This document shows positions 1-6,676 of a stretch of DNA of 39,839 bases, in pieces; the first letter of the stretch is position 1; every line of letters begins with the position of its first letter. The stretch spans positions 1 to 39,839 of the forward strand of contig CALUJC010000033.1 of NCBI GenBank assembly GCA_944320865.1, given 5' to 3'. The notes beneath the pieces are model-generated. The model searched no databases and was not told the origin of the DNA. It saw nothing but the letters and a program-made list of their open reading frames with translations. Source of the stretch: an uncultured Bacteroides sp. (GTDB lineage Bacteria > Bacteroidota > Bacteroidia > Bacteroidales > Bacteroidaceae). Position numbers and translations under genes: made by a program.

Positions 1-296
1 AGACATTGGAAAGGGTACTGAATAAGACAATCTTCTGGCAAAACCATGCCGAGACGGTTATATCAGACCGTCAGCGCAAGGTATTGAACTTGTATCTGGA
101 CGGTTACCCCGGAAAATTGACTGCCAAGAATTGGGCAAAACGTGTGAAGGTATCACTTGATACAGCAGCACGTGATATAAAAGACCTTGTGGAAAAGGGG
201 GTCTTGGTCCCGCAACAAGGAAGGGTGCGTGATGTATTTTACGGAATCCGATGCAATGACTCTGTGCTTGTCATTCCGGAACTGAAAGCGGAATAA
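1..296 (+). CDS. Fic family protein, C-terminal end only (5' part outside window)
   Basis: The reading frame is open to the left edge, so only about the last 97 residues are present. They look like the helical/winged-helix tail that follows the Fic domain in many Bacteroidota Fic proteins. The stretch WQNHAE, then DRQRKVLN, then GKLTAKNWAK, then DTAARDIKDLVEKGVL reads as a DNA-binding-like helix-turn-helix ending in a wing. Fic proteins normally transfer AMP (or another nucleotide group) to target proteins. The catalytic HPFxxGNGR motif would lie upstream of this window and cannot be checked. The TTG at position 6 is not a convincing start. The gene converges with the TonB receptor, with a 15-bp gap and no obvious terminator. 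The alternative is a stand-alone HTH fragment of a broken gene. Confidence 0.72.
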   Translation, partial: TLERVLNKTIFWQNHAETVISDRQRKVLNLYLDGYPGKLTAKNWAKRVKVSLDTAARDIKDLVEKGVLVPQQGRVRDVFYGIRCNDSVLVIPELKAE

Positions 297-311
297 GGGA
301 AGCTGTCCCCC

Positions 312-2219
312 TCAGAAATTCGACACCTCATACGCCGCCTTCCTCCCCAACGTCACATACACCCCGACATAGAAGAAATGGTCCGCCGAGGCCAGCACGG
401 GACGACCGTCCACCCGCCCGAACTCGTTGCGCCGGCAGAGAATGTTCGTGGCCGAGGCGGTGAGGATGACTTTCGGACTGAGTAGGAAGGTCAGCCCCAG
501 GTCGAGGCTGTTGTAGGGCTTCGCCTCGTCGTTCATCAGCCCGGGGAGGGCGGGATTGTGCCACGGACGGCCGCTGGCGTAGGTGTCCGTCAGGCCGAGG
601 ATGAGGCGCAGGCGGGGGATGGACCATCGGAGGACGAAGGAAGCATTGTGGCGCGTGGCATACTGGGGCGTGGTCAGTTCGGTGTACTCCAGGTAGCGGC
701 GGCGCGAGAGGTTGTAGGTGTAGGAGAGGCGGTATTCCACGTTCTTCAGCGAAGCGCGGTCGAGGAAGAAGAGGTCGAAGCCCGCGCTGTGCCCGTGGCC
801 GTGGGCGGTGAGCGATGCGCCTTCCCACAAGGGCAGGTGGCCGTAGTCCTTGTAGTACGTCTCCGCCTTGCCAAGGCGTCCGCCCCGTTCGTACTGCACG
901 CCCAGATTGTATTGCCAACACGTGGAAGACTCCAAGCCGGGACGGAGAGCCAAGAGACGGAACTCTGCCTGCTGGGTATAACGCCCCACGGTAGCCGAGA
1001 GCACGGCATCGCCCGCATAACAGTTCACCGCCACGCGGGGCGAGAGGCTCATCCGTTTGTCCTGCCCTGTATATTCTGCCCGCAAAGAGGCTTCTGTCTT
1101 CAATATCTCCCACGGAAACCACGTGGCGGAGAGGAAGGCGGCGGACACCACAGGGCGAACCTTGCCCGCACTCTCCACCTCCCGCCATGCATAACGGTTC
1201 GCATAGCGGCGAATGAAGCTCTCCACCCCGCCCCCAACGCGCAGGCCGGAAGTCCAAAGGCGTGTGGCCGTGGCCTTCACGTGCAGTTCCTGCTGGCGTT
1301 CCTCCCAACAATCATCGGTTTGCGCCGCACCCCTGATGCCTTGCCTGTTATAGGAGAAGGCCGCGCCCGCATATCCTTCCCAACCGTCCTTCATACGCCG
1401 GCGCAGGGTGGCATTCACATACACATTGTCCTCGCCCAAGGAGAAGAGGCGGCGTGTGTCCCCGTCTTCGTAGGAGGAGAAGTCGGTACGGTCGTATTGC
1501 CCGTAAATCTTCAGCAACAGATTATTCCCCAGCGAATGGCGGAACTGCGTGGCGGCGGAAAACATCTTGTACGGCTCTGCAAATTCGCGCCGCCCGCCAT
1601 ACATCTTATTATATAGCCCCAAATGCTGATAGGTCAGGTCCACGGAGAGCGAACCCCGGCGGAAAGCCCGCGTCCCTCCGCCGCCCACGCCCACGATGGA
1701 CGCATTCACGCCCAGCTTCGTCACGGGACTTTCGTCCTTCGTCTCCAGCGGAAGGACGGCGGAGAGAGCCTGCCCGTACTCCAACGGCGCGCCGCCCGAA
1801 GCCAGGTTGACCCCGCTGAACATAAACGTGGAGTACCGGCTTCGCGCCGCCGTGTTGATGCCCGTCGAGGTATAAGGCTTCAGCACGTGCAGGCCGTCAA
1901 TGTAGGTCTGCGTCTCCTCGCTGCTGCCCCCGCGCACCAAGAGGCGGCCCGTCTCGCCCTGCACCTGCACGCCCGGCAAAGTCTGCAAAGCCTTGTACAA
2001 ATCGCCGTTCGAGCCTGCCACGGTGACCAGCTCCACGGGATGCAGGTCGCTCCAACGCCCCGTGGCGGCGGGCGTGCGGCGTTCGGTCACCACTACCTCG
2101 TCCAAGGTGATAGTATCCATAGAGAGCGTCAAGCGGATGGTGTCGGCGGTCGTTGTCTGCGCCACAAGGGGATGTACGTAAAGACATCCCACAAGGATAA
2201 AAAGAAGGAAATGCTTCAT
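312..2219 (-). CDS. TonB-dependent outer-membrane receptor, short form
   Basis: 635 residues. A signal peptide covers about residues 1-20 (FLLFILVGCLY, then LVAQ). A TonB-box-like segment DEVVVT lies at 40-45. A plug domain follows at about 55-165, with LPGVQV, LVRGGSS and TYIDGL (around 82-110). The rest is a beta-barrel rich in alternating aromatic residues, ending in ...YEVSNF with a terminal aromatic typical of outer-membrane barrels. It would take up a ligand using TonB/ExbBD energy; the substrate cannot be told. It lacks the N-terminal carboxypeptidase-regulatory domain of SusC-type receptors and is shorter than those (about 1000 residues), so it is closer to metal, vitamin or siderophore receptors. 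It lies downstream of the DUF2141 and LytTR genes on the same strand, separated from DUF2141 by a 22-bp tandem array. Confidence 0.85.
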   Translation of the reverse strand: MKHFLLFILVGCLYVHPLVAQTTTADTIRLTLSMDTITLDEVVVTERRTPAATGRWSDLHPVELVTVAGSNGDLYKALQTLPGVQVQGETGRLLVRGGSSEETQTYIDGLHVLKPYTSTGINTAARSRYSTFMFSGVNLASGGAPLEYGQALSAVLPLETKDESPVTKLGVNASIVGVGGGGTRAFRRGSLSVDLTYQHLGLYNKMYGGRREFAEPYKMFSAATQFRHSLGNNLLLKIYGQYDRTDFSSYEDGDTRRLFSLGEDNVYVNATLRRRMKDGWEGYAGAAFSYNRQGIRGAAQTDDCWEERQQELHVKATATRLWTSGLRVGGGVESFIRRYANRYAWREVESAGKVRPVVSAAFLSATWFPWEILKTEASLRAEYTGQDKRMSLSPRVAVNCYAGDAVLSATVGRYTQQAEFRLLALRPGLESSTCWQYNLGVQYERGGRLGKAETYYKDYGHLPLWEGASLTAHGHGHSAGFDLFFLDRASLKNVEYRLSYTYNLSRRRYLEYTELTTPQYATRHNASFVLRWSIPRLRLILGLTDTYASGRPWHNPALPGLMNDEAKPYNSLDLGLTFLLSPKVILTASATNILCRRNEFGRVDGRPVLASADHFFYVGVYVTLGRKAAYEVSNF

Positions 2220-2261
2220 CGGTCACGATTTTATAGTACGTTGATTGTCAAAAGGATGATT

Positions 2262-2415
2262 GGACCAGCAAATTCCAAAGTCTGGTCCATTACGGACCAT
2301 TGGGAGGTCCAGTGTGGACCAGTGGGACATCCCATGCGGGCCATTGGGCGGTCCCGATGGGACCAAAGTATGGTCTCTTGCATCCCGAACTTTGGACTAA
2401 GGTAGATACTACCGG
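2262..2415. repeat. Tandem array A, 7 units of 22 bp (GGTCC/GGACC words)
   Basis: Units begin at 2262, 2284, 2306, 2328, 2350, 2372 and 2394, exactly 22 bp apart. The typical unit has GGTCC at offset 0, GGACC at offset 10 and an ATTGGGA-like tail. GGACC/GGTCC occur at 2262, 2284, 2294, 2306, 2316, 2350 and 2360, in strict alternation, so each unit is a 15-bp dyad. Degenerate copies fill the remaining phase positions (GGGCC at 2338, GGTCT at 2372, GGACT at 2394). The array ends 4 bp before the DUF2141 stop codon (2420-2422, minus strand). Its function is unknown. It occupies nearly the whole gap between the DUF2141 and TonB-receptor genes. Confidence 0.85.
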
Positions 2416-2419
2416 CCAA

Positions 2420-2839
2420 TCACCGGAGATGCACCACCAAGGTCGTATCGCCCCGCAACGTGAAGCTGCATTCCTCGAACGAAGGCGGCCCCATCACGCC
2501 CTGTGCATCGTTGCTGAAAGCCGTCGGTTCCTGGGGAATGCCGAAAGCGCCCGTGTCCAGCGCCCCGTTGCCGTTCAGGTCTTGGAAAAGAGCCAGGGCA
2601 TACGTCCCCTTTGGCAAGCCCTCGCAAGGCACGATGACGGTTTTGTCCTTCACCTCCACGCGGAAGCCCGTGAGGAGTTTCTTCAGGAAATTGTCTGGCG
2701 AGGAATAAACGGCTACATAGAGGAAACCTTGCACGCGGTCGATGTCGCGCACTTCAAGGGTCAGGCATTGGGCCTGCACCCGCGCCGCGCTTCCCGTCAG
2801 GAGGAGGGCAGCGAAGAGAATCATTGCTTTAGTCTTCAT
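2420..2839 (-). CDS. DUF2141 domain secreted protein
   Basis: 139 residues with a clear signal peptide (AMILFAALLLTGSAARVQA, about residues 5-23). The mature part fits the DUF2141 family: LTLEVRDI near the start, FLYVAVYSS, then KGTYALALFQDLNGNGALDTG and GIPQEP. The short DxNxNGxxD stretch looks like a calcium-type acidic loop. The family is small, exported or periplasmic, beta-sandwich-like and of unknown function. A Bacteroidota -7 box (TATGTTTG, minus strand, 2863-2870) lies 24 bp upstream of the start, so it probably has its own promoter. Its neighbours are a LytTR regulator upstream and a TonB receptor downstream, which suggests one regulated envelope locus. Confidence 0.85.
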   Translation of the reverse strand: MKTKAMILFAALLLTGSAARVQAQCLTLEVRDIDRVQGFLYVAVYSSPDNFLKKLLTGFRVEVKDKTVIVPCEGLPKGTYALALFQDLNGNGALDTGAFGIPQEPTAFSNDAQGVMGPPSFEECSFTLRGDTTLVVHLR

Positions 2840-2862
2840 ATCGGTTATGTTTTAATCCGATG

Positions 2863-2870
2863 CAAACATA
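2863..2870 (-). promoter_or_regulatory. Predicted -7 box for the DUF2141 gene
   Basis: Minus-strand TATGTTTG matches the Bacteroidota TAnnTTTG consensus and sits 24 bp upstream of the DUF2141 start. The -33 region is only a T-run, so the match is partial. Confidence 0.45.
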
Positions 2871-2880
2871 CGCATTGATT

Positions 2881-2978
2881 ATCAGGGAGAAAAATATCCG
2901 GGACAGACGGCAAGGATATGTGACGAACGGGGAGGAAGTGGGACGAACGGGGGGAAATTGGGACGGATGACTTAACTA
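2881..2978. repeat. Tandem array F, 20-bp period (GGACGAACGGGG words)
   Basis: Related units start at 2901, 2921, 2941 and 2961, exactly 20 bp apart. The best pair is at 2921 and 2941 and shares GACGAACGGGG followed by a GGAAnTG-like tail. The unit at 2901 (GGACAGACGG) and the one at 2961 (GGACGGATGA) are more degenerate. The array runs into the stop codon of the LytTR gene (2979-2981, minus strand). Unlike arrays A-E, the words are not clear palindromes. Confidence 0.6.
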
Positions 2979-3863
2979 TTAATCGCTCTCGATTAACGCT
3001 TTTACACTCTTGGCATACCCTCTCGACACCGGCACCTCCTCCGCGCATCCCTCCAGCCGGAGGCGATACCCCTGCGAATTGCCGTCCACCTTCGAGACCT
3101 GATGAAGATTGACCAGGAAAGCTCGGTGACAACGGACGATGAAAGGCGCGGAAGCCACCAACGCCTCGGCCTGCTTCATCGTGAGGCGCAGGAGCTTGGA
3201 GACGGGACGGTTGTCCTTGGGGGAGAGGTAATGCAGGCGGACATAGTTGCCCTCGGACTCGGCGTAGAGGAAAGAACGGGCATCCAACTCCAACGTTTCC
3301 CGTGTGCCGCCCGAAAAGACAAGCGTGGCGGGAGGCGTTTCCTCCGCTTCCGGTTTTTGGGACAAGTGGAGATTCAGTTCCGTGGCCTCGCGCAGGTTCC
3401 TTGCCAACCGGATGTTGCGGTTCCACATCGCGAAGAGCACGGTGGGGAAAGCACCCAATATCAGCACCCAGAGCAGCACCGTGAAGAAAAGACGCACATC
3501 TGGCATCACCCCGCAGAGCCACGCCACGTAGGGCCAGACGCACACGGTGATGCACAGGAACAAGGCCAACGTGCCCGACACCTCCTTGCCCAACGTCCAC
3601 GCCCGTTCCTCGTAATACCTGGGGAACATCCACGGAAACACCCATACGAACACCGACGACACCCCCGCCGAAATGCAGGCCGCCCCCAGCGTGACCCACA
3701 GCTTCCCGCTTTCTATCCGCGCAATGCCGAACGGCTGCAGCAGATAGAGCACCAGGAAGATGATAAGCGCAGGCACCACTACCACCTTCCACGGACTAAC
3801 CAGCGAGGGGTAAGGCTCGTGCCACCAACGGGTCATGATATTCTTTATACTTTGCCCTTTCAT
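2979..3863 (-). CDS. LytTR-domain membrane-anchored transcription regulator
   Basis: 294 residues. Four predicted membrane segments fill about residues 23-145 (for example VVVVPALIIFLVLYLLQPFG and LFFTVLLWVLILGAFPTVLF). A linker rich in Arg, Glu and Lys follows. The C-terminal LytTR DNA-binding domain covers about 185-290, recognised by FLYAESEGNYVRLHY, SKLLRLTMKQAE, FIVRCHRAFLVNL and VPVSRGYAKSVKALI. LytTR domains bind direct repeats upstream of target promoters. Here the domain is joined to a membrane part rather than to a response-regulator receiver, a form common in Bacteroidota that probably senses an envelope signal. A minus-strand promoter lies at 3911-3940. It diverges from the membrane/kinase fusion gene and likely controls nearby genes. 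Confidence 0.9.
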   Translation of the reverse strand: MKGQSIKNIMTRWWHEPYPSLVSPWKVVVVPALIIFLVLYLLQPFGIARIESGKLWVTLGAACISAGVSSVFVWVFPWMFPRYYEERAWTLGKEVSGTLALFLCITVCVWPYVAWLCGVMPDVRLFFTVLLWVLILGAFPTVLFAMWNRNIRLARNLREATELNLHLSQKPEAEETPPATLVFSGGTRETLELDARSFLYAESEGNYVRLHYLSPKDNRPVSKLLRLTMKQAEALVASAPFIVRCHRAFLVNLHQVSKVDGNSQGYRLRLEGCAEEVPVSRGYAKSVKALIESD

Positions 3864-3910
3864 TCTGATTCAATGTGAATTAGATACATATCGTTCCTAT
3901 TTTCGGAGGC

Positions 3911-3940
3911 CAAAGTTACCGATATTTAGGATATGACAAA
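3911..3940 (-). promoter_or_regulatory. Promoter of the LytTR gene
   Basis: On the minus strand, TTTG (3937-3940) is followed after 18 bp by TAACTTTG (3911-3918), a good match to the Bacteroidota -33/-7 consensus. It lies about 48 bp upstream of the LytTR start. Confidence 0.6.
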
Positions 3941-3973
3941 CGGTATCGCAGGGAATTTATAGCGGAAAATCAG

Positions 3974-3981
3974 TAACTTTG
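3974..3981 (+). promoter_or_regulatory. Predicted -7 box for the membrane/kinase fusion gene
   Basis: TAACTTTG lies 38 bp upstream of the ATG at 4020. No clear -33 box is seen. Together with the box at 3911-3918 it makes a divergent promoter pair. Confidence 0.5.
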
Positions 3982-4019
3982 CACGCGCTTTGACGAAGGC
4001 GCAGACTGACTAAATCCTT

Positions 4020-5348
4020 ATGAGTATGCAGAATAAATATCTCTTCAGACGTTATCTACTTTTCGCCATCGCCCTATTTATCAACGCCATGGGCATTGCT
4101 TACATTACGAAAGCCGCCTTGGGCACCTCGCCCATCACCAGCGTCACCTACGTGGCCAGTATGTTCACCCCGCTCACCATGGGGCAGTGGACCATCATCC
4201 TCAACCTGCTCTTCGTATTGCTGGAACTGCCGTTCATGACGCGCCGGCAGGTCAGGGAAGACCTCCGCATGTATGTCTCGCAGATCGTCATCACCTTCTT
4301 CTTCGGCCTATGCATCGACCTCTGCATGTTCATCATCCAAGATTTGAATCCGGTGGTTTATATCAGCAAGATAGCCAACCTGCTGATAGGCTGCGTCATA
4401 CTGGCCGTAGGCATCGCGCTGGAGGTGAAAGCCGACGTGGCCATGATGGCGGGCGAATACTTCGTGCGGGTGTTGGTGAAGAAGTTTCACAAGGACTTCG
4501 GTTATCTCAAGCTGGCCTTCGACTGGTCGCTGGTGGCACTGGCCGTCATCCTCTCGCTTTGCTTTATGGGCGGGATATACGGAGTGCGCGAGGGCACGGT
4601 GATTGCCGCCTTGCTGGTAGGTCCCATCGTGCACTTCGTCACGCCTTACTATCGCTTTCTTGATAATTGGATAACAGACAAGCGGGCTACATCCACCCAA
4701 TCGGCCGTTCCTGCCCAAGAGGCACCGCACACAGTCATCACCATCGCCCGCGAGTTTGGCAGCGGCGGACACCTGCTGGGCGAGATGTTGGCCAAGGAAC
4801 TGGGCATCAAACTCTATGACAAGGAGTTCATCCACCTGGCAGCGGAAAAGAGCGGCATCGACGAAGCCTATATCCGGCGCAACGAACAATCCATCCCCTC
4901 CTTCTGGCTGAAGTGCATCCTGACGGACGGCAACGAATCTTCACTCCAGCAAAGCCTTTCACCGGATGACGTGCTGTTCGTGGCCGAGAGCAACATCATC
5001 CGCGAACTGGCCGCCCAGGGGCCGTGCATCATCATCGGGCGTTGCGCCGACTACATCTTGCAAGACTCTCCCCACCTCATCAAGGTCTTCTGCTACACCG
5101 ACCGCGAAAGCGCCTACCAACGCTGCACCACGGAATATGGCGTGCCCGCCGACAAGGCCAAAGCGGAAATAGCCCGCGTCAACCGCAACCGCGTCGCCCA
5201 CTACGAATACTACACGGGCGAACGGTGGGGCGACCCGCATCGCTATGACTTAATGCTGAACACGGGAAGCATCGGACTGGAGGCGGCTTGCGAATTGGTG
5301 GCGGGGCTGTATCGCAAGGAGGCGGCATGCACGGAGAAGCCCTCCTAA
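4020..5348 (+). CDS. Fusion of a YczE/YitT-like membrane protein and a cytidylate-kinase-like domain
   Basis: 442 residues in two parts. Residues 1 to about 215 hold roughly six hydrophobic segments and resemble the YczE/YitT/DUF6198 type of small integral membrane protein (NAMGIAYITKAALGTSPITS near the start; VGIALEVKADVAMMAGEYFV later). A linker at about 216-236 leads to a soluble domain at about 237-435 that matches the cytidylate-kinase-like family (Cytidylate_kin2). The domain has TIAREFGSGGH (G247-G250 replace a classic P-loop), LYDKEFIH, IIGRCADYIL and a C-terminal Arg-rich lid (NRNRVAHYEYYTGERWGD). Phosphoryl transfer to a nucleotide or another small molecule anchored at the membrane is an inference; the substrate is unknown. 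True CMP kinase (Cmk) has a different P-loop, so this is probably not the housekeeping enzyme. It is monocistronic with its own promoter. Confidence 0.85.
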   Translation: MSMQNKYLFRRYLLFAIALFINAMGIAYITKAALGTSPITSVTYVASMFTPLTMGQWTIILNLLFVLLELPFMTRRQVREDLRMYVSQIVITFFFGLCIDLCMFIIQDLNPVVYISKIANLLIGCVILAVGIALEVKADVAMMAGEYFVRVLVKKFHKDFGYLKLAFDWSLVALAVILSLCFMGGIYGVREGTVIAALLVGPIVHFVTPYYRFLDNWITDKRATSTQSAVPAQEAPHTVITIAREFGSGGHLLGEMLAKELGIKLYDKEFIHLAAEKSGIDEAYIRRNEQSIPSFWLKCILTDGNESSLQQSLSPDDVLFVAESNIIRELAAQGPCIIIGRCADYILQDSPHLIKVFCYTDRESAYQRCTTEYGVPADKAKAEIARVNRNRVAHYEYYTGERWGDPHRYDLMLNTGSIGLEAACELVAGLYRKEAACTEKPS

Positions 5349-5362
5349 GGCCGCTGCCGAAG

Positions 5363-5393
5363 CTTGCATTTTCCGCCGAAAGCACTATCTTTG
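5363..5393 (+). promoter_or_regulatory. Promoter of the DUF6078-like gene
   Basis: CTTG (5363-5366), a 19-bp spacer and TATCTTTG (5386-5393) match the Bacteroidota -33/-7 pattern. It lies 22 bp upstream of the ATG at 5416. Confidence 0.55.
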
Positions 5394-5415
5394 CTCCCAT
5401 AAACCCCTTGCGATT

Positions 5416-5859
5416 ATGGAAAAGAAAACCGACTTCGACTACACCCGCGTCCCCCACGACTACGCCCATTGCTTCAACCACGACTGCCCCCGCGCCGCGG
5501 AATGCCTGCGCCACCTCACGGGGCTGCACATCCCGAAAGACGTCCCCCTCGTGCGCTGCGTCAGCCCGTCCGTATGGCCGACGGACGCCGACAAGTGCCC
5601 GCACTACCGCACCACGAAGAAGATTACGCTGGCCTGGGGCGCCTCGCACATGGCCGAAGAAGCCCCCTACAAGCAGGCCGTCACCATCCGTCACGCCGTC
5701 CGCCGCCTCTGGCCCAAGACAACTTACTTCCGCATCAGCCACTACGAACGGCCCATCACGCCCGACATGCAACAGAAGATTGCCCGCATCTTCGCACGCT
5801 ATGCCCCCGGCGTACAGCCCCGATATGACTATCTCACCGAAGAATACGACTTTTCATAA
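5416..5859 (+). CDS. Cysteine-containing Bacteroidales protein, DUF6078-like
   Basis: 147 residues with no signal peptide or membrane segment, so probably cytoplasmic. I recognise the overall pattern of the Bacteroidales family DUF6078: FDYTRVPHDYAHCFN near the start, a CPRAAECLRHL block, CVSPSVWP, then a CPHYR block. Five cysteines fall at C19, C24, C30, C48 and C61, with His residues close by (H18, H22, H33, H63), which suggests a bound metal or a small zinc module; that is inference. The C-terminal half (KQAVTIRHAVRRLWPKTTYFRIS, then RPITPDMQQKIARIF) is basic and may bind nucleic acid. No function is known. It has its own promoter and converges with yccF across a 22-bp array. Confidence 0.75.
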   Translation: MEKKTDFDYTRVPHDYAHCFNHDCPRAAECLRHLTGLHIPKDVPLVRCVSPSVWPTDADKCPHYRTTKKITLAWGASHMAEEAPYKQAVTIRHAVRRLWPKTTYFRISHYERPITPDMQQKIARIFARYAPGVQPRYDYLTEEYDFS

Positions 5860-5884
5860 CTGATTGTCACAGAGATGAATAATG

Positions 5885-6029
5885 GTTCCAGCTTTTTCCA
5901 AAGCCTGGAACTGTCGTATCCACTGGGTGGAACCATCGTATCCACCCAATGGAACCGGCGTATCCTCCCAATGGAACCAATGGTTCCAAAGCGTGGATAC
6001 AACGGTTCCCCTCTTTGGATACCCAGACA
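5885..6029. repeat. Tandem array B, 22-bp units forming a large dyad (GGAACC/GTATCC words)
   Basis: Units start at 5885, 5907, 5929, 5951, 5973, 5995 and (partial) 6017, exactly 22 bp apart. Left-half units carry GGAAC(C/T) at offset 0 (5907, 5929, 5951) and GTATCC at offset 9 (5916, 5938, 5960), then a CCCAAT-like tail. Right-half units carry GGATAC (5995, 6017) and GGTTCC (5982, 6004), the reverse complements. The centre unit is the 15-bp palindrome GGAACCAATGGTTCC (5973-5987). The whole array can therefore fold as one long hairpin. It runs directly into the yccF stop codon (6030-6032, minus strand) and starts 25 bp after the DUF6078-like stop. Confidence 0.88.
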
Positions 6030-6407
6030 TCACCCCTTCTCCACAATATCCTTCCCGAACGGTGTCAGCGCCAACGCCGCCAGTTTGAAGTGCTGAAGCC
6101 CGAAAGGTATGCCGATGACGGTGATGCAAAGGATGGCCCCGAACACCAGGTGGGACAGCGCAATCCAGATGCCGCCCAGCAAAATCCACAGCACGTTCAT
6201 CAGCACGTACAGGCATCCGCCCGAACGAACGCCCGTGCGCACCTCCTTGCCGAACGGCCACAAGGCCAGTCCCGCCAGCTTCAGCGTCTGCATCCCGAAG
6301 GGTATCCCCACAATGGTCACCATCAGCAACAGGCTGGCCACCACATACTCCACGGCGGTAAAGATGCCGCCCAGCACCAGCCACAACACATTCATAAAAC
6401 ATCCCAT
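6030..6407 (-). CDS. YccF-type inner-membrane protein
   Basis: 125 residues composed of two similar halves, each with a hydrophobic segment pair followed by a short loop. The paired motifs are NVLWLVLGG/NVLWILLGG, TIVGIPFG/TVIGIPFG, LKLAGLALWPFGKE and FKLAALALTPFGKD. This duplication is the hallmark of the YccF family (DUF307), small inner-membrane proteins of unknown function. A minus-strand -7 box TATCTTTG lies at 6436-6443, about 28 bp upstream. It converges with the DUF6078-like gene across array B and diverges from the hicA remnant. Confidence 0.92.
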   Translation of the reverse strand: MGCFMNVLWLVLGGIFTAVEYVVASLLLMVTIVGIPFGMQTLKLAGLALWPFGKEVRTGVRSGGCLYVLMNVLWILLGGIWIALSHLVFGAILCITVIGIPFGLQHFKLAALALTPFGKDIVEKG

Positions 6408-6435
6408 ACTGTCTTTCGTTTATTGATTTACGGGG

Positions 6436-6443
6436 CAAAGATA
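6436..6443 (-). promoter_or_regulatory. Predicted -7 box for yccF
   Basis: Minus-strand TATCTTTG, 28 bp upstream of the yccF start. No convincing -33 box. Confidence 0.5.
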
Positions 6444-6482
6444 AAGAATTGAAGCACATCGCCGTACTATTTCCCTGCTTTA

Positions 6483-6514
6483 TTTGGCGATTAGTACCAA
6501 TATTAGTACCTTTG
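6483..6514 (+). promoter_or_regulatory. Promoter of the hicA-remnant/hicB operon with candidate operator
   Basis: TTTG (6483-6486), a 20-bp spacer and TACCTTTG (6507-6514) give a full consensus Bacteroidota promoter. Between and overlapping the boxes is a dyad GTACCAATATTAGTAC (6494-6509; symmetric as GTAC-N-AATATT-N-GTAC), also readable as two direct TTAGTACC copies at 6491 and 6503. Type II antitoxins such as HicB normally repress their own promoter through such dyads, so this is a candidate HicB operator. Confidence 0.65.
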
Positions 6515-6538
6515 TCCGGAACTGAATAATAATAAGAT

Positions 6539-6668
6539 ATGGGCTCGAAAGAGAAACTGATAGAACGGTTCAAGAAACTGCCCAAGGATTTCACCTTTGA
6601 AGAATCGGTGTCCTTGTTAGGCTATTTCGGGTATCTATCAACATTTGAAGAATAACGGATTAATTTGA
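6539..6668 (+). pseudogene. hicA: hicA toxin remnant with internal deletion and frameshift
   Basis: The first 31 codons from the ATG at 6539 read like the start of a Bacteroidota HicA toxin (MGSKEKLIERFKKLPKDF, then SLLGYFGY). The frame then runs into TAA at 6653-6655, giving only 38 codons. In the +1 frame, from 6630, the sequence reads IYQHLKNNGLI and stops at 6666-6668, which resembles a normal HicA C-terminus. About 30-40 middle residues are missing, including the conserved region with the catalytic His and the G-S-H motif, and the two ends are out of frame. HicA is an mRNA interferase; this copy cannot be active. The intact antitoxin gene starts 8 bp downstream. Confidence 0.8.
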
Positions 6669-6676
6669 CATAAGTT

